Below, one piece after another: positions 14,861 to 24,168 of a stretch of DNA of 35,382 nucleotides. The notes under the pieces were generated by a model. It worked only from the letters and a program-made list of their open reading frames with translations. It was not told the origin of the DNA and did no database searches. A program made the translations under genes and the position numbers. The stretch covers positions 1 through 35,382 of the forward strand of contig JALHQN010000033.1 of assembly GCA_022841915.1 (NCBI GenBank). Reading direction: 5' to 3'. Origin of the DNA: Burkholderiales bacterium (lineage in GTDB: Bacteria > Pseudomonadota > Gammaproteobacteria > Burkholderiales > WYBJ01). Each line of letters opens with the position of its first letter. Within the stretch, counting starts at the first letter, position 1.

Positions 14861-15169
14861 CTAGATCCGCAGCCGATCGACCGGACGGCCTCCCTGGATG
14901 TGTTCGCGAATGATCTCGTCCACGTCTTCCTTGTCGACGAAGGTGTACCAGATCGCTTCCGGGTATACGACCATGACGGGGCCTTCGTCGCAGCGGTCGA
15001 GGCAACCCGCCATGTTCACCCTCACCTTGCCCGGGCCGTTGAGCTTGAGCGCCTTGATCTTGTTCTTGGCATACTCGCGGACCTCGTTGGCGCCGTGGTC
15101 GTTGCAGCAGCGTTCGCCGTTCTGGCGCTGATTGCAGCAGAAGAACACATGATGGCTGAAGTGGCTCAT
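14861..15169 (-). CDS. [2Fe-2S] thioredoxin-like ferredoxin
   Basis: A 102-residue protein of the thioredoxin-fold [2Fe-2S] ferredoxin family (Azotobacter FdI/Shethna-like and NuoE-like). Cysteines at 11/12 and 21/22 (CCNQRQNGERCC) and at 56 and 60 (CLDRCDEGP) give the C-x8-10-C and C-x3-C pattern of the cluster site. VMVVYPEAIWY forms the central strands. It is a soluble electron carrier whose partner is not evident. Placement between a VanZ-like gene and a hydrolase gene gives no functional hint. Confidence 0.92.
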   Translation of the reverse strand: MSHFSHHVFFCCNQRQNGERCCNDHGANEVREYAKNKIKALKLNGPGKVRVNMAGCLDRCDEGPVMVVYPEAIWYTFVDKEDVDEIIREHIQGGRPVDRLRI

Positions 15170-15249
15170 GGCGTCGGACCTGCAATCGTTGATGGAGAGG
15201 TCGCCGATTATAGCGGATAGGGAGAATGATCCTGGGGAAGGTCCTCCCG

Positions 15250-16326
15250 CTATGAAATCCGACGCCGATCCCGCGCGCGCAACAGCAGTAAATACAGCAA
15301 GGCCGCGTAGGGCCAGACAGCGGCCACCGTCGCGGCCAAGCCGGTATAGTGCCTCAGCTGCAGATCGGACCAGCGGAATAGCCGCAACGAAAGAAAGGAT
15401 TGCATCTCGCCCGGCTTGAGCAGCGCGAGCGCAATGGCGCCAAGCAGGGTGGCCGCACACAGGCGCCGCACCCATCGTCGGGACAGCGGTGCAGCGAGCG
15501 CAACGAACAGGGCGCCCAGGAGTATCGCCCAGACGATCTCGTTGCTGACCCAAAGAAAAGCCGCCTCGCTGCGCAACAGCACGCTGGCGGCTACGAGTTT
15601 GGTCAATGCCGCGATCCACACCAGCAACGCGAGGGCGGCAAGCGCGGATCGCATCGAGCGCATGAGCAGCATCAGCATCAGTCCCAGGCTCACGAGCGTG
15701 AGGCTGACCGAGACCGGTCCTAGGATCCGATAGGCATTCTCCGCGCTCAAGCCGGCGAGTTGGGCCTGGATGCCGGTCGAGAAGAAGACGATGCCCAGCA
15801 GGGGCAGGGAGGGGTCGAGCTGGCTGAAGAACCACAATGCAATCAGCGCGATGCCCAGGTCGATATCCCCGCCTGCCAGAAAGAGACGCGCGCGCCACGA
15901 TGCGATGCGACCGGTGATGAAGGGCGCCGAGCCGGCGCGTGCAGCGATGATCGCGCCCGCCGCCGCACCGGCGGCATTGGTCAACAGATCCAGATTGCTG
16001 CTGATGCGGCCCGGCAGGTACGCCTGCGCGATTTCCATGGTGAAGCTCAGCGCGATACCGAGCACCGTGCCCGCCACGGCCGCAAGGGCAGGTCGCGCTG
16101 GCGGCATGGCGACGAGCGTGGCCAGGAAGCCGAGCGGAATGTACGCCAGGACGTTGACCACGATGTCGAAGACCGTCGTGTAGCGTGGCCAGGGCGCGTT
16201 CACGAAAGCGAGCGGGTCCTGCCCGGCATCGCGCCATCCAGAGAACGGGGTCAGGCTGGCATAGAGAACCAGCAATGTGTACCCTAGCGCGAGATAAAGC
16301 GGCAGGCGCGACTTCGGCGCATCCAT
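15250..16326 (-). CDS. VanZ-like family integral membrane protein
   Basis: A 358-residue protein with about ten hydrophobic helices. The N-terminal third carries the VanZ-like signature: LYASLTPFSGWRD, DIVVNVLAYIPLGFLATLV, FTMEIAQAYLPGRISSNLDL then LTNAAGAAAGAI. VanZ of Enterococcus gives low-level teicoplanin resistance. Chromosomal proteobacterial relatives are of unknown role. The C-terminal two-thirds is an additional membrane domain not found in VanZ itself. ATG 16326 was chosen as the start closest to the family N-terminus; an extension to 16392 is Arg-rich and unlikely. It faces the DHH gene across a 109-base divergent gap. Confidence 0.82.
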   Translation of the reverse strand: MDAPKSRLPLYLALGYTLLVLYASLTPFSGWRDAGQDPLAFVNAPWPRYTTVFDIVVNVLAYIPLGFLATLVAMPPARPALAAVAGTVLGIALSFTMEIAQAYLPGRISSNLDLLTNAAGAAAGAIIAARAGSAPFITGRIASWRARLFLAGGDIDLGIALIALWFFSQLDPSLPLLGIVFFSTGIQAQLAGLSAENAYRILGPVSVSLTLVSLGLMLMLLMRSMRSALAALALLVWIAALTKLVAASVLLRSEAAFLWVSNEIVWAILLGALFVALAAPLSRRWVRRLCAATLLGAIALALLKPGEMQSFLSLRLFRWSDLQLRHYTGLAATVAAVWPYAALLYLLLLRARDRRRIS

Positions 16327-16435
16327 CACATCGCGACCCGGAGACGATCGCCGCAAGCCGGGGCGAGTGATGGCTGTCGGGGCTCGGCGCACCCGGGCAC
16401 TGCATGACTTGAGCTTGAATCCAGACGCGACCTCA

Positions 16436-17395
16436 ATGGCTTTCTATGACATCTTCAATGGCGACGCCGACGGCATCTGCGCGCTGCATCAGCTGCGACT
16501 GAGCGAGCCGCGCACCGCCGAACTCGTAACGGGCACCAAGCGGGAAATCCGGTTGGTCGAGCGGGTTGCGGCCCAGTCAGGCGACGAACTGACGGTGCTC
16601 GATGTGTCCTTCGACACCAATCGTGCAGCGGTCGTCGCGGCTTTGCAAGCCGGCGCGCGGGTTCGCTACTTCGATCATCACTTCGCGGGTGACATTCCGT
16701 CGCTCGCCGGGTTGACTGCGGATATCGACACGGCCCCCGATGTCTGCACCAGCCTGCTCGTGGATCGCTTTCTGGGCGGGGCGCAGCGGGTGTGGGCCGT
16801 CGTGGCAGCCTTCGGCGACAACCTGGATGCGGCAGCGGCGAATGCCGCTGCGCCACTGGGCCTGACTCACCAAGCCGTGATGCAGTTGCAGGCGCTGGGC
16901 GAGTGTCTCAACTACAACGCCTACGGCGAATCGGTCGAGGATCTCTACTACCATCCGGCCGACCTTTATCGGGCGCTGGCGCCCTATGCCGATCCTTTCC
17001 GGTTCGTCGCGGGCGAGCCCGTATACGAGGTGTTGCGCGAGGGCATGAACGACGATTTGTTTCGCGCCGACGAGATCGAACCGTATCTGGCCGATGATAC
17101 GCACGCGCTTCTGCTGCTGCCGGAGGCCGCATGGAGCCGACGCGTCGGCGGCGTGCTGGCCAATCGCCTGGCGCATCAGCACCCCGAGCGAGCGCACGCC
17201 ATCGTGACTGCCAAGCCCGGCGGCTTTCTCGTCAGCGTGCGTGCACCCGTGGAGCACCCGCGCGGGGCTGATATGTTGTGCCGCCGGTTCGAAACCGGTG
17301 GCGGCCGCGCCGGCGCGGGCGGCATCAATCACTTGCCCGCCGATGAACTGGAGCGCTTCGCTCGCGCTTTCGCCCAGGCATTCGCCGACGCCTAG
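16436..17395 (+). CDS. DHH-family phosphoesterase-like protein
   Basis: A 319-residue protein. DIFNGDADGICALHQL at the N-terminus is motif I, with NGDADG metal ligands. LDVSFDTN follows, then YFDHH (about 81-85) gives the DHH motif proper. The C-terminal domain ends in FETGGGRAGAGGINHLP, the Gly-rich loop of DHHA1 domains. DHH proteins hydrolyse phosphodiester or pyrophosphate bonds (RecJ, NrnA, polyphosphatases). The proteobacterial group here is uncharacterised, and some members are annotated as acetyltransferases without strong evidence. The start is the ATG directly before the family N-terminus. Confidence 0.82.
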   Translation: MAFYDIFNGDADGICALHQLRLSEPRTAELVTGTKREIRLVERVAAQSGDELTVLDVSFDTNRAAVVAALQAGARVRYFDHHFAGDIPSLAGLTADIDTAPDVCTSLLVDRFLGGAQRVWAVVAAFGDNLDAAAANAAAPLGLTHQAVMQLQALGECLNYNAYGESVEDLYYHPADLYRALAPYADPFRFVAGEPVYEVLREGMNDDLFRADEIEPYLADDTHALLLLPEAAWSRRVGGVLANRLAHQHPERAHAIVTAKPGGFLVSVRAPVEHPRGADMLCRRFETGGGRAGAGGINHLPADELERFARAFAQAFADA

Positions 17396-17428
17396 ATCAC
17401 CGATCCATTGCCCCAGAGGAGCCGTACC

Positions 17429-18511
17429 GTGGAACCCGACTTGATGCTCGATACCGACGCCATTCGCGGCTGGACGTACGATTTGTGGCGTGCGGCCGGC
17501 TCGAACGACGAGGAGGCGCGCATCACCGCCGATCACCTCATCATGGCTAACATGAGCGGTCACGATTCGCATGGTCTGAGCGTCGTGCCCGGCTACGTGC
17601 GCTCGCTCATGTCCGATCAGCTGCAACTCAATCAGCGCATATCGATCGTCACCGACACCGGCTCGTTGGTCGTCGTGGACGGCAATCGGGGCATGGGTCA
17701 GGCGGCCGCAGCGCAGACGATGACGCTGGCGATCGCGCGAGCGCGTGCGCATGGGGTGGCGATCGTGGGGCTCAAGAATGCGCACCACATCGGCCGTGTG
17801 GGCCATTGGGCCGAGCAAGCGATGGAAGAAGGGTTCGCTTCCGTTCACTTCACCAACGTCGTGAGCCGCCCACTGGTGGCGCCGCATAACGGTGCCCAGG
17901 CGCGCTTGGGCACCAATCCGCTCACCGTAGGCTTGCCCAGGCGCGATGCACCCCCGATCCTGCTCGATTTCGCCACCAGTGCGATCGCGGTAGGCAAGAT
18001 CCGGGTGGCCTATTACAAAAAATCGCCCGCGCCCGAGGGCGTGCTGCTCGATGCGCAAGGCGCGCCGACCACCGACCCGGCCGTCATGTACGAAGAGCCG
18101 TTGGGCGCTCTGCTGGCGGCCGCTGGACACAAGGGCTATGCGTTGGGGCTCGTGTGCGACCTGCTCGGGGCGGCGATCTTCGGCGGCGACACGCCGCTGC
18201 CGGCTCATCTGCGCAAGAACGGGATGTACAACAACATGCTGGTCATCGTGTTCGATCCGGGGCGATTCGGCGCACAAGATCACTACGAGCGTGAAACCGA
18301 AGCCTTCATCGACTACGTGCGCTCGGCCAAGCGAGCGCCCGGCGGCGCCGACATCCTGATGCCGGGCGAGGCGGAGCGAAACTATCGCACCGCCCGAGCG
18401 CGGCGTCTGCCCATCGATGCCGGTACGGTGGCGTTTCTGGACGAAACGGCGAAAACCATCAACGGTGCACGGGGCTCGAAGCTGCCGCCCGCCTCCTCCA
18501 CGATCGCATGA
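17429..18511 (+). CDS. LDH2/malate dehydrogenase-family oxidoreductase
   Basis: A 360-residue NAD(P)-dependent dehydrogenase of the Ldh_2 fold, distinct from classical Rossmann malate dehydrogenases. Conserved blocks are MSGHDSHGLSVVPGYV with the catalytic His, LKNAHHIGRVGHWAE, ARLGTNPLTVGLPR and GHKGYALGLVCDLL. Members reduce or oxidise malate, lactate, sulfolactate, ureidoglycolate or cyclic imines; the substrate cannot be fixed here. Translation starts at GTG 17429, seven bases after GAGGAG. It follows the DHH gene by 33 bases and probably shares its transcript. Confidence 0.9.
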   Translation: MEPDLMLDTDAIRGWTYDLWRAAGSNDEEARITADHLIMANMSGHDSHGLSVVPGYVRSLMSDQLQLNQRISIVTDTGSLVVVDGNRGMGQAAAAQTMTLAIARARAHGVAIVGLKNAHHIGRVGHWAEQAMEEGFASVHFTNVVSRPLVAPHNGAQARLGTNPLTVGLPRRDAPPILLDFATSAIAVGKIRVAYYKKSPAPEGVLLDAQGAPTTDPAVMYEEPLGALLAAAGHKGYALGLVCDLLGAAIFGGDTPLPAHLRKNGMYNNMLVIVFDPGRFGAQDHYERETEAFIDYVRSAKRAPGGADILMPGEAERNYRTARARRLPIDAGTVAFLDETAKTINGARGSKLPPASSTIA

Positions 18512-18547
18512 AGTCGCAGGCCCGGATCGTTCCGGGCACATGACTTC
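18510..18547. terminator. Nested hairpin between convergent dehydrogenase and symporter genes
   Basis: GCCCGGA (18520-18526) pairs perfectly with TCCGGGC (18531-18537) across the loop TCGT. An outer stem of GAAGTC (18510-18515) and GACTTC (18542-18547) encloses it. The structure starts inside the dehydrogenase stop codon and lies 48 bases beyond the symporter stop. There is no T-run, but it reads identically in both directions, as expected for a bidirectional terminator. Confidence 0.6.
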
Positions 18548-18594
18548 GGCCCGCTGTGGGGGCAGTCCGCCGCTGAGATGTCGGCACGCCGTGT

Positions 18595-20106
18595 TTAGCG
18601 GGGATGGCCGTCGCCACCGCGATGCGGATGACCGGGTACGTGATGGGTCTGGGCCGCGGCATGGTGATGGAGCCCCGCGTGGGGATGCGCGGTGGGCGTC
18701 GGCCGTCCCACGAAGTGGGGCAGCAGCGAGCCGACGATCATGCCCACGATCGCGACGCCCAGGCCGACGATCTGCGGCGGCCAGATCGTGTCCGGTTCGA
18801 GCAACTCCAGCAGCAGCCAGGTCGACAAGCCCCCCGTGGTGGCGAACAATGCCCCTTGAATGTTGGCGCGCTTCCAGTACAGACCGGCAGCGAGCGGCAC
18901 GAAGGCGGTGACGAGCGTCACCTTGTAGGCGTTCTCCACCATCCTGAAAATGGTCTCGTTGGATACCAGCGCGTTGATCAGCACGATGATCGTGAAGATC
19001 ACGAGCGTGCAGCGCATGGTCCACATGAACGCCTTGTCGCTCATGCGCGGGAAGATGTTGCGGACGATGTTTTCGCTGAACGTCACCGAAGGGGCGAGCA
19101 GCGTGGCTGCCGATGTACTCATGATGGCCGCGAGCAGGGCGCCGAAGAAAACGACCTGAGCGAACATGGGGGTGTGCTGCAGAATCAGCGTGGGCAGCAC
19201 CAGTTGGGAGTCTTTCTCCATCAGCTCGCCGAACTTCTTCGCATCCACCAGCGTGGCCGCATAGGCGAGGAACATCGGCACGAACGCGAACAGGAAGTAG
19301 ATCGAGCCGCCGAGTACGGCACCGCGCACCGCTGTTTTTTCGTTCTTGGCCGACGTGATGCGCTGAAAGACATCTTGCTGCGGGATCGAGCCGAGCATCA
19401 TGGTCAACCCCGCGCCTATGAAAGCGATCCAGGCAGCTGTCGATGCTTCCGGGAAGAAGTCGAGCTTGCCGGCCTCTGCCGCATGAGTCACTACCGTGCC
19501 CACGCCGCCTGTCATGTCTGCCACGATCCAGCCGATGAACAGCAATCCCGCCATGATGACGATCATCTGCACGAAGTCGAGTACCGCGATGGAGAGCATG
19601 CCGCCGAAGGTCGTATAGGTGAGCACGATGAGGGCGCCGATGATCATGCCCTCGTTCTGGCTGATGAACCCGCCCGTGAGTACGTTGAAGACCAAGCCCA
19701 CTGCCGTGATCTGCGCGGAGACCCAGCCAAGATAGGAGCCGATGATCGCCAGCGTGCAGATGACTTCGACGGTGCGGTTGTAGCGCAGCCGGTAATAATC
19801 GTTGATCGTGAGCAGGTTCAGGCGATACAGCTTGGCTGCGAAGAACAGGCCTGCAAGGATCAGGCACATGCTGGCGCCGAACGGATCGGCGACGATGCCG
19901 ACCATGCCTTCGTTGACGAAGGTCGCGGGAATGCCGAGCACGGCTTCCGCACCGAACCACGTTGCGAAAACCGTGGCCATGACTACGGGCAGCGGCAGAT
20001 TCCGGCCGGCGACCACGAAGTCTCTGGAGTTGTGAACACGGGTGGCCGCGTACAAGCCGATCGCGACCGAAACGAGGAGGTAAACGACGACGAACCCGAC
20101 GAGCAT
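18595..20106 (-). CDS. Sodium:solute symporter with a histidine-rich C-terminal tail
   Basis: A 503-residue SSS-family inner-membrane transporter with about 13 helices. SRDFVVAGRNLPLPVVMATV at 29-48 and GAEAVLGIPATFVNEG are the family's N-terminal signatures. IPQQDVFQRITSAKN and VVFFGALLAAIMSTSAATLL are the conserved helix 6-9 region. Related proteins import proline, pantothenate, acetate or other carboxylates with Na+; the substrate is unknown. The cytoplasmic tail has at least ten His in about 32 residues (HPHAGLHHHAAAQTHH, then GHPH and GHP), resembling metal-binding tails. ATG 20106 was chosen over TTG 20115. It lies 98 bases downstream of ubiB on the same strand. Confidence 0.9.
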   Translation of the reverse strand: MLVGFVVVYLLVSVAIGLYAATRVHNSRDFVVAGRNLPLPVVMATVFATWFGAEAVLGIPATFVNEGMVGIVADPFGASMCLILAGLFFAAKLYRLNLLTINDYYRLRYNRTVEVICTLAIIGSYLGWVSAQITAVGLVFNVLTGGFISQNEGMIIGALIVLTYTTFGGMLSIAVLDFVQMIVIMAGLLFIGWIVADMTGGVGTVVTHAAEAGKLDFFPEASTAAWIAFIGAGLTMMLGSIPQQDVFQRITSAKNEKTAVRGAVLGGSIYFLFAFVPMFLAYAATLVDAKKFGELMEKDSQLVLPTLILQHTPMFAQVVFFGALLAAIMSTSAATLLAPSVTFSENIVRNIFPRMSDKAFMWTMRCTLVIFTIIVLINALVSNETIFRMVENAYKVTLVTAFVPLAAGLYWKRANIQGALFATTGGLSTWLLLELLEPDTIWPPQIVGLGVAIVGMIVGSLLPHFVGRPTPTAHPHAGLHHHAAAQTHHVPGHPHRGGDGHPR

Positions 20107-20203
20107 GGATCGCAATCCCGAAGATCAGTGCGCCGCCTGTGCGTGGCGCGGGGCTCGCGAATGATAGCCGATTCCGCTGCGTGTGCTCGCCTTGCAGCGT
20201 TCG

Positions 20204-21724
20204 TTAGGGGTCGGCTCGAATGACGATGACAAGCGTCGCGGCGAGGATCGCCAACATGACGACGAGCAGCCAGGTGTGGCGGCGCTGCTCGCGTACCAGG
20301 CGGGCGAGGCTCGCAGCGATCGCCTCCTGATGATTCTGCGTCAATGCCCGGTGAACGAGCCTGGGCGTTTGGGGCAACCACACGCCCCAGTTCGGTGCCT
20401 CCTGCTGCACACGACGCACCAATCCGCGCCAGCCGATCTGCTCCGACATCCAGCGCTCGAGGAAGGGTTTTGCGCTGACCCAAAGATCCAGGTCAGGGTC
20501 GAGGTCACGCCCGAGGCCCTCGATGTTGAGCAGCGTCTTTTGCAGCAGAACGAGTTGGGGCTGCACCTCGATGTTGAAGCGGCGAGACGTCTGGAACAGA
20601 CGCAGCAACACCTTGCCCAGCGAGATTTCCTTCAGCGGTCGGTCGAACACCGGTTCGCATACCGCGCGAATGGCAGCTTCGAATTCATCCACTCGCGTTT
20701 CCTTCGGCGCCCAGCCCGATTCGATGTGTGCCTCGGCGACACGCTTGTAGTCGCGCCGGAAGAAGGCGAGGAAGTTCTGCGCCAGGTAGTGCTTGTCGAC
20801 ATCGTTGAGCGTGCCCATGATGCCGAAGTCGAGCGCGATGTAGCGCCCCTCGGCATCCACCATGATGTTTCCCGGATGCATGTCGGCATGGAAGAAACCG
20901 TCGCGGAACACTTGGGTGAAGAAGATCTCGACGCCGGCGCGCGCCAAACTCGGAATGTCGACGCCTTGGGCGCGCAAAGCCGCAACGTGGCTCACCGGCA
21001 TGCCGCGCATCCGTTCCATGACCATCACTTCGGTGCTGCAGAAATCCCAGTGGATCTCGGGGACCAGCAGCAGGGGCGAGGTTTCGAAATTGCGTCGCAA
21101 CTGGCTCGCGTTGGATGCTTCGCGCATCAAGTCGAGTTCGTCTTCCAGATGCTTGGCGAACTCGCGCACGACCTCGTGCGGCTTGAGGCGCTTGCCCTCG
21201 CGCCAAAGTGTCTGCATCAGCGAGGCACCGTCGTCGAGCAGCGCGATATCGTGCGTGATGACGTCGGTGATCCCCGGGCGCAGAATCTTCACCGCGACCT
21301 CGCGCCCATCCGGCAGCACCGCCAGATGCACTTGAGCGACGGACGCACTGGCCACGGGCGTGAATTCGAATGACGCGAATACGGCTTCCACGGGGCGGCC
21401 GTAGGTGCGCTCCAGAGTAGCGCGCACGTAATGGGAGGCGAACGGCGGGACTTGATCCTGAAGCTTGGCCAGTTCGTCGGCGAGGTCGGCCGGCAGGATA
21501 TCGCGGCGCGTCGACAGCATCTGGCCGAACTTGACGAAGATGGGGCCGAGTTCTTCGAGGGCGAGGCGCAGTCGGACTGCGCGCGTGGCTTCCAGCTTGC
21601 GCCAGGAAGTGAGGAAGGCGACCAGGGGCCTGAGACCCTTGAAGCGATCGCGTCCCAGAACGAATTCGTCCAGGCCGAAGCGCAGCGCGATCCAAAGGAT
21701 TTTTACGAGACGTAGCAGGCGCAT
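20204..21724 (-). CDS. ubiB: Ubiquinone biosynthesis ATPase/kinase-like protein UbiB
   Basis: A 506-residue ABC1/ADCK-family protein needed for ubiquinone synthesis, acting at the inner membrane as an atypical kinase-like ATPase. [20 protein letters not shown] carries the family's KxGQ signature. [11 protein letters not shown] is the Ala-rich nucleotide loop, VAVKIL the Lys strand, [15 protein letters not shown] the catalytic-like loop and [10 protein letters not shown] the DFG-like metal site. The last 25 residues ([19 protein letters not shown]) are the membrane anchor. It follows ubiJ on the same strand after 40 bases. Confidence 0.95.
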   Translation of the reverse strand: MRLLRLVKILWIALRFGLDEFVLGRDRFKGLRPLVAFLTSWRKLEATRAVRLRLALEELGPIFVKFGQMLSTRRDILPADLADELAKLQDQVPPFASHYVRATLERTYGRPVEAVFASFEFTPVASASVAQVHLAVLPDGREVAVKILRPGITDVITHDIALLDDGASLMQTLWREGKRLKPHEVVREFAKHLEDELDLMREASNASQLRRNFETSPLLLVPEIHWDFCSTEVMVMERMRGMPVSHVAALRAQGVDIPSLARAGVEIFFTQVFRDGFFHADMHPGNIMVDAEGRYIALDFGIMGTLNDVDKHYLAQNFLAFFRRDYKRVAEAHIESGWAPKETRVDEFEAAIRAVCEPVFDRPLKEISLGKVLLRLFQTSRRFNIEVQPQLVLLQKTLLNIEGLGRDLDPDLDLWVSAKPFLERWMSEQIGWRGLVRRVQQEAPNWGVWLPQTPRLVHRALTQNHQEAIAASLARLVREQRRHTWLLVVMLAILAATLVIVIRADP

Positions 21725-21764
21725 CGACGGATTCTAACCGTCGTCCCGATGCGGGGCTACGACA

Positions 21765-22343
21765 CTACGACGATCGGGATGCGAGTCGGTCGACTCTTTG
21801 GGCGAGACGTTCGACGTCGTCGCGCAGGGTGTCGACGTCGCGGACAAAGTCATCGACGTCAGGACGTCGTGCGATGAGCGGTCGCTCTTCGACCCAGTAA
21901 TCGGAGAGGTTGCGGGCGAAACTGCTGGCGACACGGGCCTGAAACTGCATGACGCCCCGGCCGGTTTGCGCTACGCGATGGCCGATGCTGTCGCCCAAGA
22001 GCCGAGACAAGTCCTCCTCTGCGTCCCAGCGAGCGTTGCGAACGACGAATTGGACGGCCTGCGCGAACTCGCCGTCACCGCTGACGGCGACCTCGCCGAA
22101 GGCCGACTCGTCTCCGGCGAGAATGCGGATCGCCGCCGGAGGCGTGACGCGGAACGTGACGTCGGCTGCTGCGCCCGGCGCGGCAGCGGCGACTTGGCCG
22201 TCATCGCGCACCGTGAAGCAAAGCGTGAGGGGGAAGACGTCGAAGCGGGCCGTGCGGCCCGCATGCGGCTGCAGCTTCCGCAACGCCCACGTCTCGCCGC
22301 GAAGGACGTGATTGACGGGCGCTGCGGCAAGCTGCGAGAGCAC
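21765..22343 (-). CDS. ubiJ: Ubiquinone biosynthesis accessory protein UbiJ (SCP2 domain)
   Basis: A 192-residue protein. An N-terminal SCP2 lipid-binding domain (about 10-115; LRKLQPHAGRTARFDVFPL, VTFRVTPPAAIRIL, VAVSGDGEFAQAVQFV) binds polyprenyl quinone intermediates in the cytoplasmic Ubi complex. The C-terminal part (DDFVRDVDTLRDDVERLAQR) is a predicted coiled coil. It sits in the order ubiE, Tim44-domain gene, ubiJ, ubiB, starting four bases after the Tim44-domain gene ends. Confidence 0.88.
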   Translation of the reverse strand: MLSQLAAAPVNHVLRGETWALRKLQPHAGRTARFDVFPLTLCFTVRDDGQVAAAAPGAAADVTFRVTPPAAIRILAGDESAFGEVAVSGDGEFAQAVQFVVRNARWDAEEDLSRLLGDSIGHRVAQTGRGVMQFQARVASSFARNLSDYWVEERPLIARRPDVDDFVRDVDTLRDDVERLAQRVDRLASRSS

Positions 22344-22347
22344 TGCC

Positions 22348-23226
22348 CTAGTCCTGCTGAATGCCGCCTACCAGCCATCCGCTCTTGCCGTTCAACGGCT
22401 TCTGCAGATGCCACACTTCGCTGAAGGACTCCGGCTGAGTTGCGCCGTCATCCCGGATCAGACCCGTGAAGCGCACGCTGGCGATGTAGTGATCGCCTTC
22501 GGTGACGACTTCGACGACCTTCGCATCCAGAGTGAGCACTTCGGTCTTTTGCGGGGCGTTGTCACGTCCGCGCATTTCGGCTTCGACTTCCTGGAAGAGC
22601 GCCGGGGTCATCATGTCGCGCAGGCTTTGGACATCGCCGCGATCGTTCGCTTCTTGCAGGCGCATGAAGTTGCTCTTCGCTCCGCGGGCAAACCCTTCAG
22701 CGTCGAATCCGGGCGGGAAGTAGTTGCCGGCGGGCTGGGCTGCCGCGGCAGGCGATGCTGTGCCCCCCATGGCCTGAGGCATCGGCTGCGGCTCGACGCG
22801 GGGATCTGCGCCCACGCCAGCGTATTGCAGGGGTTCGTTTCGCCGGGTATCCGCCTGGGGCTTGCGCATCATCTTGAAGATGAAGAACACACCGCCCACA
22901 AGCAACAGGATCAGCAGAACGTCCATGAACTTGATGCCATCGAACGCGCCGCCGAAGAACATCGCCCCGAGCAGACCGCCTGCCATCAAGCCTGCGACCG
23001 GACCAAGCCAGCGACTGCCGCCCGCGGCTGCTCCAGTGGCTGCAGCACCGGCTGCGGGAGCTGCCTGAGGAGCCTGGGTCTGGCGAGGCTCGGTTTGCTG
23101 CTGCGTCGATTGGCGCTGGGCTCCCATCGATTTACCGCCACCTAGGCGCTTGGCGGCGTCGGCATCGGGAATGGTGATCGCCAACCCCAAAAACACTGCG
23201 AAGACTGCACCGAATAGCTTGTTCAC
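22348..23226 (-). CDS. Tim44-like domain membrane protein
   Basis: A 292-residue protein. A signal-like N-terminus (MNKLFGAVFAVFLGLAITIP, then DADAAKRLGGGKS) is followed by a Gln/Ala-rich linker, two hydrophobic segments (about 70-90 and 98-117), another linker, and a C-terminal Tim44/MRP-L45-like domain (about 155-292; FARGAKSNFMRLQEANDRGD, then VRFTGLIRDDG and the ending SGWLVGGIQQD). Proteobacterial members are of unknown role and are often located beside ubiquinone genes. Translation starts at GTG 23226 with a strong AAGGAGGA seven bases ahead. Confidence 0.85.
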   Translation of the reverse strand: MNKLFGAVFAVFLGLAITIPDADAAKRLGGGKSMGAQRQSTQQQTEPRQTQAPQAAPAAGAAATGAAAGGSRWLGPVAGLMAGGLLGAMFFGGAFDGIKFMDVLLILLLVGGVFFIFKMMRKPQADTRRNEPLQYAGVGADPRVEPQPMPQAMGGTASPAAAAQPAGNYFPPGFDAEGFARGAKSNFMRLQEANDRGDVQSLRDMMTPALFQEVEAEMRGRDNAPQKTEVLTLDAKVVEVVTEGDHYIASVRFTGLIRDDGATQPESFSEVWHLQKPLNGKSGWLVGGIQQD

Positions 23227-23256
23227 TGATTCCTCCTTAGGGAATTTTGCCCGGTC

Positions 23257-23262
23257 ATTCTA
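23257..23262 (-). promoter_or_regulatory. Possible extended -10 promoter element before the Tim44-domain gene
   Basis: The minus strand reads TTGCTAGAATG here, a TGn-extended -10 (TAGAAT) about 35 bases before the GTG start. No good -35 hexamer is found 16-18 bases further upstream. The roughly 190-base gap after ubiE would allow a separate promoter for the Tim44-ubiJ-ubiB genes. Confidence 0.3.
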
Positions 23263-23418
23263 GCAACCCGGCCGCCGCATGCGCCTGCATAAACGAAATG
23301 ATTGACATTGACTAACGCAATAGGGTTCCGGCCACCATCCGTCACCACAGAGATTTACGACAATACTACATAGGGCTGGATCCGATCGACACGATCCCTG
23401 CCGAAAAGGTTCCTCGGC

Positions 23419-24168
23419 TTATCCGAGCTTTATGCCTCGATGCACGGCGACTACGCCTGCCGCGAGATTGAAGTACTCCACACGCTCGAGTCCGGCCGAC
23501 GCCATCATGGCGCGCAATTCTTCTTGTGGGGGGTGCATTCGAATCGATTCGGCGAGATAGCGGTAACTCGCGGAATCTCGCGCCACCAGTCGGCCAAGCA
23601 ACGGGAGTACGCCGAAGGAGTAGGCGTCGTACAGCGGGCTGAGCGCTTTGTGCACGCGCGAAAACTCCAGCACGACCAGGCGTCCGCCGGGTCTGAGCAC
23701 CCGATACATCTCTCTGAGCGCGACGTCCTTGTGCGTCACGTTGCGCAGGCCAAAGCCGATCGTGACGCAGTCGAAGTGGTCGCTCACAAAAGGCAGATGC
23801 TCCGCATCGCAACGCACAGCGGGAATCGGTAGGCCTTCGTCCAAGAGTCGGTCGCGTCCCCGGACGAGCATCGATTCATTGATGTCGCTCAGCACGACCG
23901 TGCCGCCCGGCATCACTTGGGAGGCAAGCTTGCGTGCCAAGTCTCCGGTGCCGCCGGCGACATCGAGAACGCGCTGGCCAGGTCGCAGGCCGCACACCTG
24001 GACCGCAAACGTCTTCCAGACCCGATGCAGTCCCCATGACATGAGATCGTTCATCACGTCGTAGCGGTCGGCTACCGAGCTGAATACCGCGCCGACGTGC
24101 TGGGATTTTTCTTCTTCAGGGACGGTGCGAAAGCCGAAGTCGGTGTGTTTAGGCTGGTCGCGGCTCAC
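23419..24168 (-). CDS. ubiE: Demethylmenaquinone/2-polyprenylbenzoquinol methyltransferase UbiE
   Basis: A 249-residue SAM-dependent C-methyltransferase of ubiquinone (and, where present, menaquinone) synthesis. [20 protein letters not shown], then HRVWK, is the UbiE signature near residue 30, [12 protein letters not shown] is SAM motif I, and [20 protein letters not shown], then RPGG, is the second UbiE signature at about 140. Length and motif order are normal. Its start overlaps the end of the DUF971 gene by 20 bases, indicating coupled translation. Confidence 0.96.
   Translation of the reverse strand: MSRDQPKHTDFGFRTVPEEEKSQHVGAVFSSVADRYDVMNDLMSWGLHRVWKTFAVQVCGLRPGQRVLDVAGGTGDLARKLASQVMPGGTVVLSDINESMLVRGRDRLLDEGLPIPAVRCDAEHLPFVSDHFDCVTIGFGLRNVTHKDVALREMYRVLRPGGRLVVLEFSRVHKALSPLYDAYSFGVLPLLGRLVARDSASYRYLAESIRMHPPQEELRAMMASAGLERVEYFNLAAGVVAVHRGIKLG

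Noticed and set aside
13228-14913. A 561-codon open frame on the plus strand
   Set aside because: It lies antisense to the ABC ATPase and hydrolase genes, which both have full catalytic motifs. No domain or ribosome binding site supports it.
17284-17305. Hairpin CCGCCGGTTCGAAACCGGTGGCGG
   Set aside because: It lies inside the DHH gene, in the codons for the conserved RRFETGGGR region, so the symmetry is explained by coding sequence.
16577-19960. A 1127-codon open frame on the minus strand
   Set aside because: It runs antisense to the DHH and dehydrogenase genes and across the symporter in another frame. Its translation is Arg/His-rich without any domain, so it is a by-product of high GC content.
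18604-20223. A 539-codon plus-strand frame rich in His, Glu and Asp
   Set aside because: It is the reverse reading of the sodium:solute symporter. Its composition reflects reversed hydrophobic codons.
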